The translations under genes were made by a program, and so were the position numbers. The notes below the pieces were generated by a model. It did no database searches. It was given only the letters and a program-made list of their open reading frames with translations, and was not told the DNA's origin. This document shows, one piece after another, positions 15,172-23,273 of a stretch of DNA of 64,000 nucleotides (positions are counted from its first letter, which is position 1; every line of letters begins with the position of its first letter). The stretch covers positions 434,001 to 498,000 of the forward strand of contig NZ_BAAAUV010000002.1 in assembly GCF_039534125.1 (NCBI RefSeq). Reading direction: 5' to 3'. Source of the stretch: Actinocorallia longicatena (lineage in GTDB: Bacteria > Actinomycetota > Actinomycetes > Streptosporangiales > Streptosporangiaceae).

Positions 15172-16533
15172 CTACGCCCTGGGCGACGGCCGCGATGAGG
15201 TCGCCCTCATCCGCTCCACCAGCCGCGTGTCGTAGGCGCCCCCGCGGAACTCCGGATCGCCGAGCAGTTCGGTGAAGAACGGCAGGTTGCACTTCGGGCC
15301 GACGATCTGGAAGGCGCCGACGGCCTCGGCGGCCAGCTCCAGCGCGGCCTCGCGGGTCTCCCCGAAGACGATCAGCTTGGCCAGCAGCGGGTCGTAGAAG
15401 GGGGTGACCCGGGTGCCCTCGGCGTATCCGGCGTCGACGCGGACGCCGGGCCCCTCGGGCTCCACCCAGGTGACGATCATTCCGGGGCCCGGCAGGAACC
15501 GCTCGGGATCCTCGGCGTAGACGCGGAACTCGATCGCGTGGCCGCGCGGCTCGACCCGGGCGAACGACACCGGACGTCCCGCGGCGATCAGGAGCTGCTG
15601 CTCGACCAGGTCGATCCCGGTGGTCAGCTCGGTGACGGGGTGTTCGACCTGGAGGCGGGTGTTCATCTCCAGGAAGACGAAGTCCTGCCCGTCCGGGTCG
15701 ACCAGGCACTCGACGGTCCCCGCGCCCCGGTAGCCGACGGCCTCCCCCGCCCGGACGGCCGCCGCCAGCATCCGCTCGCGCAGCGCGGGCGAGACCCCGG
15801 GCGACGGCGCCTCCTCGACGATCTTCTGATGGCGGCGCTGCACCGAGCAGTCGCGGTCGCCGAGCGCGAGGACCGTCCCGTCGGCCAGGCCCAGGATCTG
15901 GATCTCCACATGGCGGGCCCGCTCGACATAGCGCTCGACCAGGACGTCGGGGCCGCCGAAGAACCGCTCGGCCCGGCTGCGCGCCGACGCGAACGCCTTG
16001 GCCAGCTCCCTGTCGTCCCGCGCGACCGACATGCCGATGCCGCCGCCGCCCGCGGCCGCCTTGACCATCACCGGATAGCCGATGACGGCCGCCGCCGCGA
16101 CGGCCTCCTCCGCCGTGCGGACGGGCTCGCGGGTGCCGGCCGCGACCGGGACGCCGGCCTTCTCCATCAGGTTCCGGGCGTTGATCTTGTCGCCGAGGGC
16201 CTCGATGGCCGCCGGATCGGGGCCGATCCACACCAGGCCCGCCTCGGCGACCCGGCGTGCGAAGCCCGCGTTCTCCGCCAGGAACCCGTACCCCGGATGG
16301 ACGGCCTGGGCGTTGGTGCGGGCCGCCGCCTCCAGGACCGCGTCCTGGTCGAGGTAGGAACCGGCGGGATCGGCCGGGCCGATCAGCACGGCCTCGTCCG
16401 CCTCGGCGACGAACGGCAGGTCCGCGTCCGCCTCGGAGTGGACCGCGATCGCCTTCAGGCCCATCGCCCGGACGGTCCGGATCACCCGGCTCGCGATCTC
16501 CCCGCGGTTGGCCACCAGCACGGACTCGAACAC
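15172..16533 (-). CDS. accC: Biotin carboxylase (acetyl-CoA carboxylase-type)
   Basis: A 453-residue ATP-grasp enzyme that carboxylates protein-bound biotin. Marks: FESVLVANRGEIASRVIRT at the start, HPGYGFLAEN, KAAAGGGGIGMSV for ATP, FLEMNTRLQVEHPVTE and the biotin-carboxylase C-domain GHAIEFRVYAEDPERF. It has no biotinyl carrier domain, so it needs a separate BCCP and a carboxyltransferase, neither seen here. Which acyl-CoA it serves is thus open. Its stop is 10 nt from bsaP, placing it at the head of the biotin genes. Confidence 0.92.
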   Translation of the reverse strand: MFESVLVANRGEIASRVIRTVRAMGLKAIAVHSEADADLPFVAEADEAVLIGPADPAGSYLDQDAVLEAAARTNAQAVHPGYGFLAENAGFARRVAEAGLVWIGPDPAAIEALGDKINARNLMEKAGVPVAAGTREPVRTAEEAVAAAAVIGYPVMVKAAAGGGGIGMSVARDDRELAKAFASARSRAERFFGGPDVLVERYVERARHVEIQILGLADGTVLALGDRDCSVQRRHQKIVEEAPSPGVSPALRERMLAAAVRAGEAVGYRGAGTVECLVDPDGQDFVFLEMNTRLQVEHPVTELTTGIDLVEQQLLIAAGRPVSFARVEPRGHAIEFRVYAEDPERFLPGPGMIVTWVEPEGPGVRVDAGYAEGTRVTPFYDPLLAKLIVFGETREAALELAAEAVGAFQIVGPKCNLPFFTELLGDPEFRGGAYDTRLVERMRATSSRPSPRA

Positions 16534-16556
16534 GGCGCGTTCCCTTCTGAGCGGCG

Positions 16557-16579
16557 GATCTCCGAACCTACCGGAGATC
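16557..16579 (-). terminator. Hairpin between methyltransferase and accC
   Basis: GATCTCCG and CGGAGATC form an 8-bp stem with a 7-nt loop at the methyltransferase stop. There is no clear T run, so some readthrough into accC is likely. Confidence 0.45.
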
Positions 16580-17355
16580 TAGAAGGGCTTCTTGATCGCC
16601 GATGCGAGCAGGTGTATGCCCAGGGATTCGTCCTCCACCCGGCAGTCGTAGGGGGTCTGGAGCTCGGTGCGGACCAGGCGTGACAGGGCCTTGGGGTCCT
16701 TGGCCAGCACATGGTCGGCCGTCGAGGGAGACACGACGGTCCGCGGCCTGATCCACTCGATCTCGAGGCCGACGTCGTGGAGCAGCTCGCGCACCTGCGC
16801 CTGCCAGAAACAGCGGGTGATGGTCCCGTCCGGCCAGGGCACGAGGACGACCTCGGCCTTCGGCACGTCCGACAGGTGCGGCCAGAGGTTCTGCTCGGCC
16901 AGCACGGCCAGGCCGAGCGTCAGGGAGTCGACGCACAGCAGCACCCTGCCGCCGGGCCGCAGGACCCTGGAGATCTCCTCGACGGTCTCCTCGGTCGCCA
17001 GGCAGCGCGACAGCACGCCGTCCTCGGCGATGACGGCGTCCATCGAGCCGTCGATGAGGAACTCCAGGCGCGAGGGATCGCCGACGATCTGCTGGTGGTC
17101 GCCGGTCCGCGGGCTCTCGACGACCTCGACGACGTGGTGCCCCGCCGCGGCCGCCTGCTGGGCGCTCGAACCGCCGGACAGGTCGAGGATCATGGAGCTG
17201 CGCCGGGGAAGCCAGCGAGCGAGCTGCGCGGTGGCGACCGCGCGATAGAACGTCCAATAGCCCGCCAATGGATCATCGTCCTCGAGGCGGTCGAGATCGG
17301 GGGGTCTGCCCGGCTGCGGCAGCAAAGCGGGGGCTCCTGTCTTCGGTAGAGACAT
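16579..17355 (-). CDS. Class I SAM-dependent methyltransferase
   Basis: A 258-residue protein. The SAM-binding segment is SSMILDLSGGSSAQQAAAAG, followed by VVEVVESPRT, and the post-II region EETVEEISRVLRPGGRVLLCVDSL is standard for methyltransferase domains. The substrate is unknown. ATG 17355 has GGGGGAAAG directly upstream. The gene is divergent from sigR, whose promoter is in the shared gap, and it leads into accC. Confidence 0.8.
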   Translation of the reverse strand: MSLPKTGAPALLPQPGRPPDLDRLEDDDPLAGYWTFYRAVATAQLARWLPRRSSMILDLSGGSSAQQAAAAGHHVVEVVESPRTGDHQQIVGDPSRLEFLIDGSMDAVIAEDGVLSRCLATEETVEEISRVLRPGGRVLLCVDSLTLGLAVLAEQNLWPHLSDVPKAEVVLVPWPDGTITRCFWQAQVRELLHDVGLEIEWIRPRTVVSPSTADHVLAKDPKALSRLVRTELQTPYDCRVEDESLGIHLLASAIKKPF

Positions 17356-17418
17356 CTTTCCCCCAAAGGGGCTTCGCGTCACCCTCCGTGAAGGTTGCAG
17401 GAATCTACCCCCTGGTAG

Positions 17419-17444
17419 GGAATGGCGCGACCTTGGCCGCTGTT
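17419..17444 (+). promoter_or_regulatory. SigR-type promoter of sigR
   Basis: GGAAT (17419-17423), exactly 18 nt, then GTT (17442-17444), an exact match to the consensus GGAAT-N18-GTT known for SigR. The start of transcription should be near 17450, just ahead of the sigR ribosome site at 17474. This is the autoregulatory loop described in Streptomyces. Confidence 0.85.
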
Positions 17445-17484
17445 GGACCGACACAGATGCTGGGCGCACAGTCGGGAGGGACAA

Positions 17485-18174
17485 GTGCCGGTTCTCTCTG
17501 GGGTCACTGACAAGATCGACACTACCGGGGCGATAGTCTCGTACTCGTTCGATCGTCTGGTTCCTATGCAGGGGGTGGGTACCGTTCCGGGCACTGCGGA
17601 GACCGTGGAGCAGCGCGGGGAGCGCTTCCAGCGCGACGTGCTGCCGTTCCTGGACCAGTTGTACTCGGCCGCGATGCGCATGACGCGCAACCCCGCGGAC
17701 GCCGAGGACCTCGTCCAGGAGACCTTCGCCAAGGCCTTCGCGTCCTTCCACCAGTTCAAAGAGGGCACGAACCTCAAGGCGTGGCTGTACCGCATCCTCA
17801 CCAACACGTTCATCAACTCCTACCGCAAGAAGCAGCGGGAGCCGAAGAACAGCGGGACCGAGGAGATCGAGGACTGGCAGCTCGCGCGGGCCGAGTCGCA
17901 CACCTCCACCGGGCTGAAGTCCGCCGAGGTCGAGGCGCTCGAGCATCTGCCCGACTCGGACGTGAAGACCGCTCTGCAGGAACTGCCCGAGGAGTTCCGT
18001 CTCGCGGTCTACCTCGCGGACGTCGAGGGCTTCGCCTACAAGGAGATCGCCGACATCATGGGCACCCCCATCGGTACGGTGATGTCACGGCTGCACCGGG
18101 GCAGAAGGCAGCTGCGGTCGATGCTGGAGGACTACGCGCTGGAGCGCGGCCTCACGCGGGAGGGTTCGAAATGA
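17485..18174 (+). CDS. sigR: Redox-responsive ECF sigma factor SigR
   Basis: A 229-residue ECF sigma factor for the disulfide-stress response. Region 2 reads YSAAMRMTRNPADAEDLVQE and GTNLKAWLYRILTNTFINSY; region 4 contains LPEEFRLAVYLADVEGFAY and KEIADIMGTPIGTVMSRLHR. These are nearly the same as in Streptomyces SigR and mycobacterial SigH. GTG 17485 follows a fine GGGAGGG (17474-17480); ATG 17566 is a later in-frame start that could give a shorter isoform of 202 residues. Its stop overlaps rsrA (ATGA). Confidence 0.95.
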   Translation: MPVLSGVTDKIDTTGAIVSYSFDRLVPMQGVGTVPGTAETVEQRGERFQRDVLPFLDQLYSAAMRMTRNPADAEDLVQETFAKAFASFHQFKEGTNLKAWLYRILTNTFINSYRKKQREPKNSGTEEIEDWQLARAESHTSTGLKSAEVEALEHLPDSDVKTALQELPEEFRLAVYLADVEGFAYKEIADIMGTPIGTVMSRLHRGRRQLRSMLEDYALERGLTREGSK

Positions 18175-18470
18175 GCTGCGGCAACCACCACGAGACGCCC
18201 TGCAACGAGGTGCTCGCCCGGGTCTACACCTATATCGACGGTGAGCTCGAGGACTCCGGCTGCTCCCAGGTGAAGCAGCACCTCGACGAGTGCGGGCCCT
18301 GCCTGCGCGAGTACGGGCTCGAGGAGTCGGTCAAGAAGCTGGTGAGCAAGTCCTGCGGCAAGGACCCGGTTCCCGAGGACCTCAAGGCGAAGGTCCTCGG
18401 CCGCATCCAGGAGGCCCTCGCGGGCCACCCCGAGGAGCACACCACTGAGGGCGGGTCCCGGGGGCTGTAG
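18171..18470 (+). CDS. rsrA: Zinc anti-sigma factor RsrA
   Basis: A 99-residue ZAS protein that binds SigR and lets go when oxidised. Cys11, His37, Cys41 and Cys44 hold the same numbering as in Streptomyces RsrA (HxxxCxxC at 37-44); Cys3, Cys31 and Cys62 are also present. The opening MSCGNHHETPC and GLEESVKKLVSKSCGK fit the family. The ATG overlaps the sigR stop, so stoichiometric synthesis is expected. Confidence 0.95.
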   Translation: MSCGNHHETPCNEVLARVYTYIDGELEDSGCSQVKQHLDECGPCLREYGLEESVKKLVSKSCGKDPVPEDLKAKVLGRIQEALAGHPEEHTTEGGSRGL

Positions 18471-18479
18471 CCTCTCCGG

Positions 18480-19394
18480 GTGCGCATCCTCATCACCGGC
18501 GCGGCCGGGTTCATCGGTTCCCATCTGGTCGACCGCCTGCTCGACGACGGGCATGAGGTCATCGCGGCCGACGACGTTTCCGGCGGTTCCGAGGCCAACC
18601 TCGGGGGCCGGACCGCGCTCCACCGGGTGGACGTCGCGGCGCCGGAGTTCGCCGATCTGGTCGCCGCCGAGGCCCCCGAGGTGATCTGCCATCTCGCCGC
18701 CCAGGTCAGCGTGCGGGCGAGCGTCGAGGATCCGCTGCGCGACGGGCAGGTCAACGTGCTGGGCACGGTCAACGTGCTGGAGGCCGCGCACCGGGCCGGT
18801 ACCCGCAAGGTCATCTCCACCTCGAGCTGCGCCGTCTACGGCGTCCCCGACGCGCTGCCCGTCGGCCCGGACGGCCCGCTGCGGGCCGCCTCCCCCTACG
18901 CGGCGTCCAAGGCCGCGGGCGAGGCCTACGTGCGGATGTACGCCGAACTCCACGGCCTCGACTACACGATCATGGTTCCCGGCAACGTGTACGGGCCCCG
19001 GCAGACCCCCGAGGGCGAGGCCGGAGTGATCTCGATCTTCACCGCTGCCCTGCTGGAGGGGAAGCCGACCATCGTGTACGGCGACGGATCCAACACCCGC
19101 GACTACATCTATGTGGCCGACGTCGTCGACGCCTACGCCCGCGCGCTCACCGCCGGCTCCCGGGCCAGGGTCAACCTGGGCACCGGGGTCCAGACCAGCG
19201 ACCGGCTCCTCCACACCCTGATCGCCGAGGCCGCGGGGGCCCCCGACGCCCCCGGCACCGCGCCCTTCAGGCTGGGCGACCTGCCCGCCATGGCGCTCGA
19301 CCCCGCACCGGGTGCGGAAGTGCTCGGCTGGACGCCCAAAACCCCCCTTTCCGACGGCCTGAGGGCCACCGTGGAATGGGCCCGCAGCAGGTGA
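18480..19394 (+). CDS. NAD-dependent epimerase/dehydratase (GalE-like)
   Basis: A 304-residue extended SDR acting on a nucleotide sugar. Visible are the GxxGxxG motif LITGAAGFIGSHLVD, the catalytic YxxxK within SPYAASKAAGEAYV, and NVYGPRQTPEGEAGVISIF, as in UDP-glucose 4-epimerases. The precise sugar is uncertain. GTG 18480 lies 6 nt after TAGCCT (18468-18473) and has no ribosome site, so a leaderless start is likely, though the gene begins only 9 nt after rsrA. Confidence 0.87.
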   Translation: MRILITGAAGFIGSHLVDRLLDDGHEVIAADDVSGGSEANLGGRTALHRVDVAAPEFADLVAAEAPEVICHLAAQVSVRASVEDPLRDGQVNVLGTVNVLEAAHRAGTRKVISTSSCAVYGVPDALPVGPDGPLRAASPYAASKAAGEAYVRMYAELHGLDYTIMVPGNVYGPRQTPEGEAGVISIFTAALLEGKPTIVYGDGSNTRDYIYVADVVDAYARALTAGSRARVNLGTGVQTSDRLLHTLIAEAAGAPDAPGTAPFRLGDLPAMALDPAPGAEVLGWTPKTPLSDGLRATVEWARSR

Positions 19395-19566
19395 GCGATC
19401 CGGCATCCGACTCCGAGTGACGATATGTTCACGCTTTGCTCTCGATTTCCCGTGTTCCTGTGTGGCGGGGGTCGCGTTGGTTAGTCTTGTGGTTGACCAA
19501 TCAGTGGCGGGGAGCAAGGTACGGGATCCGGGTTTTCCTGTCGGATTCTTTGGGGGGAGTCATTCC

Positions 19567-19665
19567 ATGCTCAGGTACATGCTGGCGTCCGTCGTGACCA
19601 CCGTGGTCGCGGCGGCAGCGTTTGTACTGCTGCTGACTGATCCAACAGGCGTTTCCTGGGTCTAG
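19567..19665 (+). CDS. 32-residue membrane peptide
   Basis: ATG 19567 follows GGGGGGAG by 7 nt, one of the best ribosome sites in the window. The product is a single hydrophobic helix (about LASVVTTVVAAAAFVLLL) flanked by MLRYM and TDPTGVSWV. No family is recognised. It lies 52 nt before an HD-GYP membrane protein on the same strand and may be in its transcript. The frame can be extended upstream to 19417 but without similar support. Confidence 0.55.
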   Translation: MLRYMLASVVTTVVAAAAFVLLLTDPTGVSWV

Positions 19666-19717
19666 CAGCGGCTGGAACCCGGCGGCGGTCAACCGAGTCA
19701 CCTCCCGGAGGCGGCAC

Positions 19718-21061
19718 ATGCGTGGCCTACCCCTCGCTGCCTGGGCGTACGTAGGGGGGGTGGTCGTTCTCGCGGCCACCCTCATCGCTACGTCGTCCTA
19801 TGAGCACGTCAACTGGTCGACCCTGTGCGTGCTGGCGGCCCTGTTCGTCATCTGCGACTCGGCGCCCGTCCTGCTCAGCATCGAGCGGGCACGCGTCTCC
19901 CTGAGCTTCTCGGCCTGCCTGGCCTCCGTGGTGCTGCTCGGCCCCGGCGGCGCCGCGCTCGTCGGCGCCTGCGCCGTGGCGACCTGGCAGAAGGTCGCGC
20001 CCGTCAAGCGGGCCTACAACGGCGCCCAGTTCGCGCTCTGTGGGTTCGCCGCTGGAACGGTCTTCGTCGCCCTCGCCCCCGGCGACGCGCTCAGCCACGG
20101 CGCCGGGCTGCGCGGCGACGAGCTGATCGTGCCGTTCGCGGCCGCCCTGCTCACCTACGTGACGGTCAACCTCGCCCTGGTCGGCGGGATCCTTCTGCTG
20201 GCCAACCAGTCGAAGATGCGGGAGCTGTTCGACCAGATGGTCCAGCTCGCGCCGGGGCTGCTCGGCTACGGCTCGTTCGGGCTGCTGATCGCCGGCACCT
20301 GGGACGCCGTCGAGGCCGCCGCCCCGATCCTGGTCCTGCTGCCGCTGTTCGTCGCGCGGTGGGCCTTCTCCCAGACGCGCGAGCAGGAGCGGGCGCACGA
20401 GGCCGTCCTGGCCACGCTGTGCCAGGCCGTCGAGACCAAGGACTACTACACGCGCGGGCACAGCGAGCGCGTCTCGCGCGGCTCGGTGATGATCGCCGAG
20501 GAGATCGGGATGAGCGCGGCGCGGATCGAGGCGATCCGGTTCGCCGGGATGCTCCACGACGTCGGCAAGCTGGGCGTCCCGACCAAGGTGCTGCAGAAGG
20601 AGGGGCCGCTGACCGAGGAGGAGTTCGCGGCCATCCAGCTCCACCCGATGCGCGGACTCGAGATCATCCAGGAGATCGGCTTCCTCGACGAGGCCCTCGA
20701 CGGGATCATGTACCACCACGAGAAGCTCAGCGGGCGCGGCTACCCCCGCGGCCTGGCCGGGAACGAGATCCCGGAGTTCGCGCGGATCATCGGCGTCGCC
20801 GACGCCTTCGACGCGATGACCTCCACCCGGTCCTACCGGCCCGCCCGGTCCATCGCCGAGGGCGTCGCGGAGCTGCGGCGGTGCGCGGGCTCCGACTTCG
20901 ACCCCGACATGGTCGCGGCCTTCCTGCGGGCCCTCGCCGAGAAGGGCTGGGAGCCGCCCGCACCGGTCGTGCTCCCCCTCGACGTGCCCGTCCAGACCAC
21001 GCGTCAGGACCACGACGACCCGACCGTTCCCCTGAAGATCGCTGGCGAGGGCGCATGGTAG
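19718..21061 (+). CDS. Membrane-anchored HD-GYP domain protein
   Basis: A 447-residue protein. About seven hydrophobic segments fill residues 1-215 (e.g. AYVGGVVVLAATLIATS, LLTYVTVNLALVGGILLL), forming a membrane sensor domain. The C-terminal half is an HD-GYP phosphodiesterase: VETKDYYTRGHSERVS, the metal motif FAGMLHDVGKLGVP, and HHEKLSGRGYPRGLAG with an intact GYP. Cleavage of cyclic-di-GMP is a reasonable expectation. It overlaps the next HD-domain gene by 7 nt. Confidence 0.88.
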   Translation: MRGLPLAAWAYVGGVVVLAATLIATSSYEHVNWSTLCVLAALFVICDSAPVLLSIERARVSLSFSACLASVVLLGPGGAALVGACAVATWQKVAPVKRAYNGAQFALCGFAAGTVFVALAPGDALSHGAGLRGDELIVPFAAALLTYVTVNLALVGGILLLANQSKMRELFDQMVQLAPGLLGYGSFGLLIAGTWDAVEAAAPILVLLPLFVARWAFSQTREQERAHEAVLATLCQAVETKDYYTRGHSERVSRGSVMIAEEIGMSAARIEAIRFAGMLHDVGKLGVPTKVLQKEGPLTEEEFAAIQLHPMRGLEIIQEIGFLDEALDGIMYHHEKLSGRGYPRGLAGNEIPEFARIIGVADAFDAMTSTRSYRPARSIAEGVAELRRCAGSDFDPDMVAAFLRALAEKGWEPPAPVVLPLDVPVQTTRQDHDDPTVPLKIAGEGAW

Positions 21062-22395
21062 CGAGCCGACTGCAGACCAACCGGGAGCGTCCCGCCTGGC
21101 AGAACCTCGACTCCGGGCAGCTCGTGCTGCTCGGGGCGGCGGGGACCCTGATCGTCGCGGCGGTCGGGTCGGTCGCGGCGAACGGGGGGCCCGACGAGCC
21201 GACCCCGGCCGTCATCTTCGGGGTGCTGATCGCGCTCGGCGAGCTGTTCCGGATGAACATGCCCGGCGGACGCGAGGTCGCGCCCATCTCGACGGCGGGC
21301 GCGCTGGGCTACGGGATGCTGATGAGCGTCGCGACCGAGCAGGTGTCCTACTCCGCGCTCCAGGTCGTCGCCGTGACGACCGCCGGGATGCTCGCCGGGT
21401 CGCTGCCGCACGTCGCGGTCGGCCGGTCGCCGCGGCTCGACGCCATGGCGCGGCGGCTGGTCGTCGCGGCGATCGTGGCGTTCCTGTTCCGGCCGCTGAC
21501 CGGGCTGCTGTTCGACGGCAGCCTCAGCCACGGCGAGTGGTGGGCGGCGCTGGCCCTGATGTCGGGGGTGGCGTTCGCCGCGTTCTCCGTCGACATGACG
21601 ATCGCCGCGACCATCCGCGCCGAGACGGTGCGGGCGCGGTTCGGGATCGCGTTCAAGGACGAGTTCCACGCCGGCATCCTGCTGAACTGCGCGACCGCCG
21701 CGACCGGCATGCTCATCGCGGTCGCCACCTCGGTGATGGGGCTGGCCGCGCTGCTGCTGTTCACCGCGCCGATCCTCACCACCCAGTTCGCTTTCCGGCG
21801 GTTCGCGGCCGTCCGCACGACCTATCTGCAGACCGTCCGGGCGCTGTCGCGGGTGACGGAGGTCGGCGGTTACGTCGAGACCGGGCACTCGCGGCGCGTG
21901 TCGAAACTGTCGGTCGCGATGGGCCGCGAGCTCGGCATGACCGAGGCGGAGCTGCTCGAACTCGAGTACGCCGCCCTCATGCACGACATCGGCCAGCTCT
22001 CGCTGCCCGACCCGATCCCCGGCGGCGCGACCGTCCTCGCCTCCCCCGCCGAGCAGGCGCGCATCGCCGAGCTCGGCGCCGCGGTCGTCGAGCAGACCGG
22101 TGTCCTCGACCGGGTCGCGCGCCTGGTCCGCCGCCAGTCCGACCCCTACCGCTCCGCCCCCGCGGGCGACGAGGCCGCCGTCAAGCCGCCGCCGCTGGCG
22201 GCCCGCATCATCAAGGCCGCCAACGCCTACGACGACCTGGTCGGCGACTCCCCCGACCGTGACCGCAGCGCCGCCGTCCTCGAACGCCTGCGCCTCGACT
22301 CGGTCTCCGAGTACGACCCGGCCGTCGTCGAGGCCCTCGGCCGCGTCCTCGACCGCCTCTCCTTCGTCACCCGCACCGCCCACCGCCGCCTCTAG
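21055..22395 (+). CDS. Degenerate HD-domain membrane protein
   Basis: A 446-residue companion of the previous gene with the same layout: hydrophobic N-terminal half, then an HD domain starting VGGYVETGHSRRVSKLSVAM. The HD pair is kept (ALMHDIGQLSLP), but the GYP signature is absent: the equivalent stretch reads VRRQSDPYRSAPAG. It may be an inactive or altered partner that pairs with the active HD-GYP protein. ATG 21055 overlaps the upstream stop at 21059-21061. Confidence 0.82.
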   Translation: MVASRLQTNRERPAWQNLDSGQLVLLGAAGTLIVAAVGSVAANGGPDEPTPAVIFGVLIALGELFRMNMPGGREVAPISTAGALGYGMLMSVATEQVSYSALQVVAVTTAGMLAGSLPHVAVGRSPRLDAMARRLVVAAIVAFLFRPLTGLLFDGSLSHGEWWAALALMSGVAFAAFSVDMTIAATIRAETVRARFGIAFKDEFHAGILLNCATAATGMLIAVATSVMGLAALLLFTAPILTTQFAFRRFAAVRTTYLQTVRALSRVTEVGGYVETGHSRRVSKLSVAMGRELGMTEAELLELEYAALMHDIGQLSLPDPIPGGATVLASPAEQARIAELGAAVVEQTGVLDRVARLVRRQSDPYRSAPAGDEAAVKPPPLAARIIKAANAYDDLVGDSPDRDRSAAVLERLRLDSVSEYDPAVVEALGRVLDRLSFVTRTAHRRL

Positions 22396-22480
22396 GGACT
22401 CGTCGGAGGAGGCTTCCCGGCTCTACTCTCTGCCTGACGGGAACGGACGTGCCGCTCCCCTCGTTTCGGAGGCCCCCGCC

Positions 22481-22852
22481 ATGAACGTGTTCCTTTGGAT
22501 TCTGCAAGGGCTGCTCGCCGCGATGTTCCTGTTCGCGGGGGTGCTGAAGTCGACGCAGCCCAAGGAGAAGCTCGCCCCGCAGCTGCCGTGGGTCGAGGAC
22601 GTCTCCCTCACGACCCTGCGGATCATCGGGGTCGCCGAGCTGGCCGCCGCGCTCGGCCTGATCCTCCCGGCCGCGACGGACATCGCGACGGTGCTCACGC
22701 CCCTCGCCGCCACGGGTCTCGTGATCATCATGGTGCTGGCGGCGATCACCCACTACCGCCGCAAGGAGACCCAGGGCATCGTCGTCAACGTGGTCATCCT
22801 GGTGGTCGCGGCCGTCGTCGCCTGGGGGCGCTTCGGGCCGTACGCGTTCTGA
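22481..22852 (+). CDS. DoxX family membrane protein
   Basis: A 123-residue protein with four hydrophobic helices: MNVFLWILQGLLAAMFLFAG, LRIIGVAELAAALGLILP, VLTPLAATGLVIIMVLAA and IVVNVVILVVAAVVAWG. The arrangement and KSTQPKEKLAPQLPW after helix 1 are typical of DoxX-like proteins of unknown role, in some cases tied to redox defence. CGGAGG (22467-22472) precedes ATG by 8 nt. Downstream is a convergent DksA/TraR-type gene. Confidence 0.85.
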   Translation: MNVFLWILQGLLAAMFLFAGVLKSTQPKEKLAPQLPWVEDVSLTTLRIIGVAELAAALGLILPAATDIATVLTPLAATGLVIIMVLAAITHYRRKETQGIVVNVVILVVAAVVAWGRFGPYAF

Positions 22853-22906
22853 GGGCGCGCCGGATCCCGGGCCGGCCGCGTGGCGCCGGTCCGGCCCCCA
22901 CCGTGG

Positions 22907-23239
22907 TCAGCGGTTCAGGCGGTCGTACTTGGCCTGGCAGGGGACGCAGCGGGCGGCTTCCGGGCGGGCTTCGAGGCGGCCCGCCGGGACGGGACGGGCG
23001 CAGGTGACGCAGGTGCCGTACGTGCCGTCCACGACGCGGCGCAGGGCGGCTTCGACGGCGCGGCGCTGGCGGGTCATGGCGTCCAGGGTCGCGTGGGTGC
23101 GGTCGGCCTCGACGAGCGCGGATCCGGCGTCGGCCGGATGGCCCCGGTCGGAGCTCTCGCCGCGCAGTGCGGCGATCGAGGCGTCGAGCTCCGCCAGCAT
23201 GTCGTGCAGGCGGTCCAGGGTCACGGTGGTCGGGGGCAA
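22907..23239 (-). CDS. DksA/TraR C4-type zinc finger protein
   Basis: A 110-residue protein. A coiled-coil-like stretch (LDRLHDMLAELDASIAALRG through RQRRAVEAALRRV) leads to the C4 finger DGTYGTCVTCARPVPAGRLE ... RCVPCQAKYD. This is the DksA/TraR zinc finger form, probably contacting RNA polymerase. The TTG start at 23239 has GGGAGG 5 nt upstream and is preferred over the further open frame to 23314; GTG 23221 is also possible. Confidence 0.8.
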   Translation of the reverse strand: MPPTTVTLDRLHDMLAELDASIAALRGESSDRGHPADAGSALVEADRTHATLDAMTRQRRAVEAALRRVVDGTYGTCVTCARPVPAGRLEARPEAARCVPCQAKYDRLNR

Positions 23240-23273
23240 GCTGACCTCCCACTTCGGCGTGAGAGCCTGTCCG

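Noticed and set aside
15172..16533. Pyruvate carboxylase or a full acyl-CoA carboxylase alpha subunit
   Set aside because: At 453 residues it has only the biotin carboxylase part and no biotinyl Lys motif.
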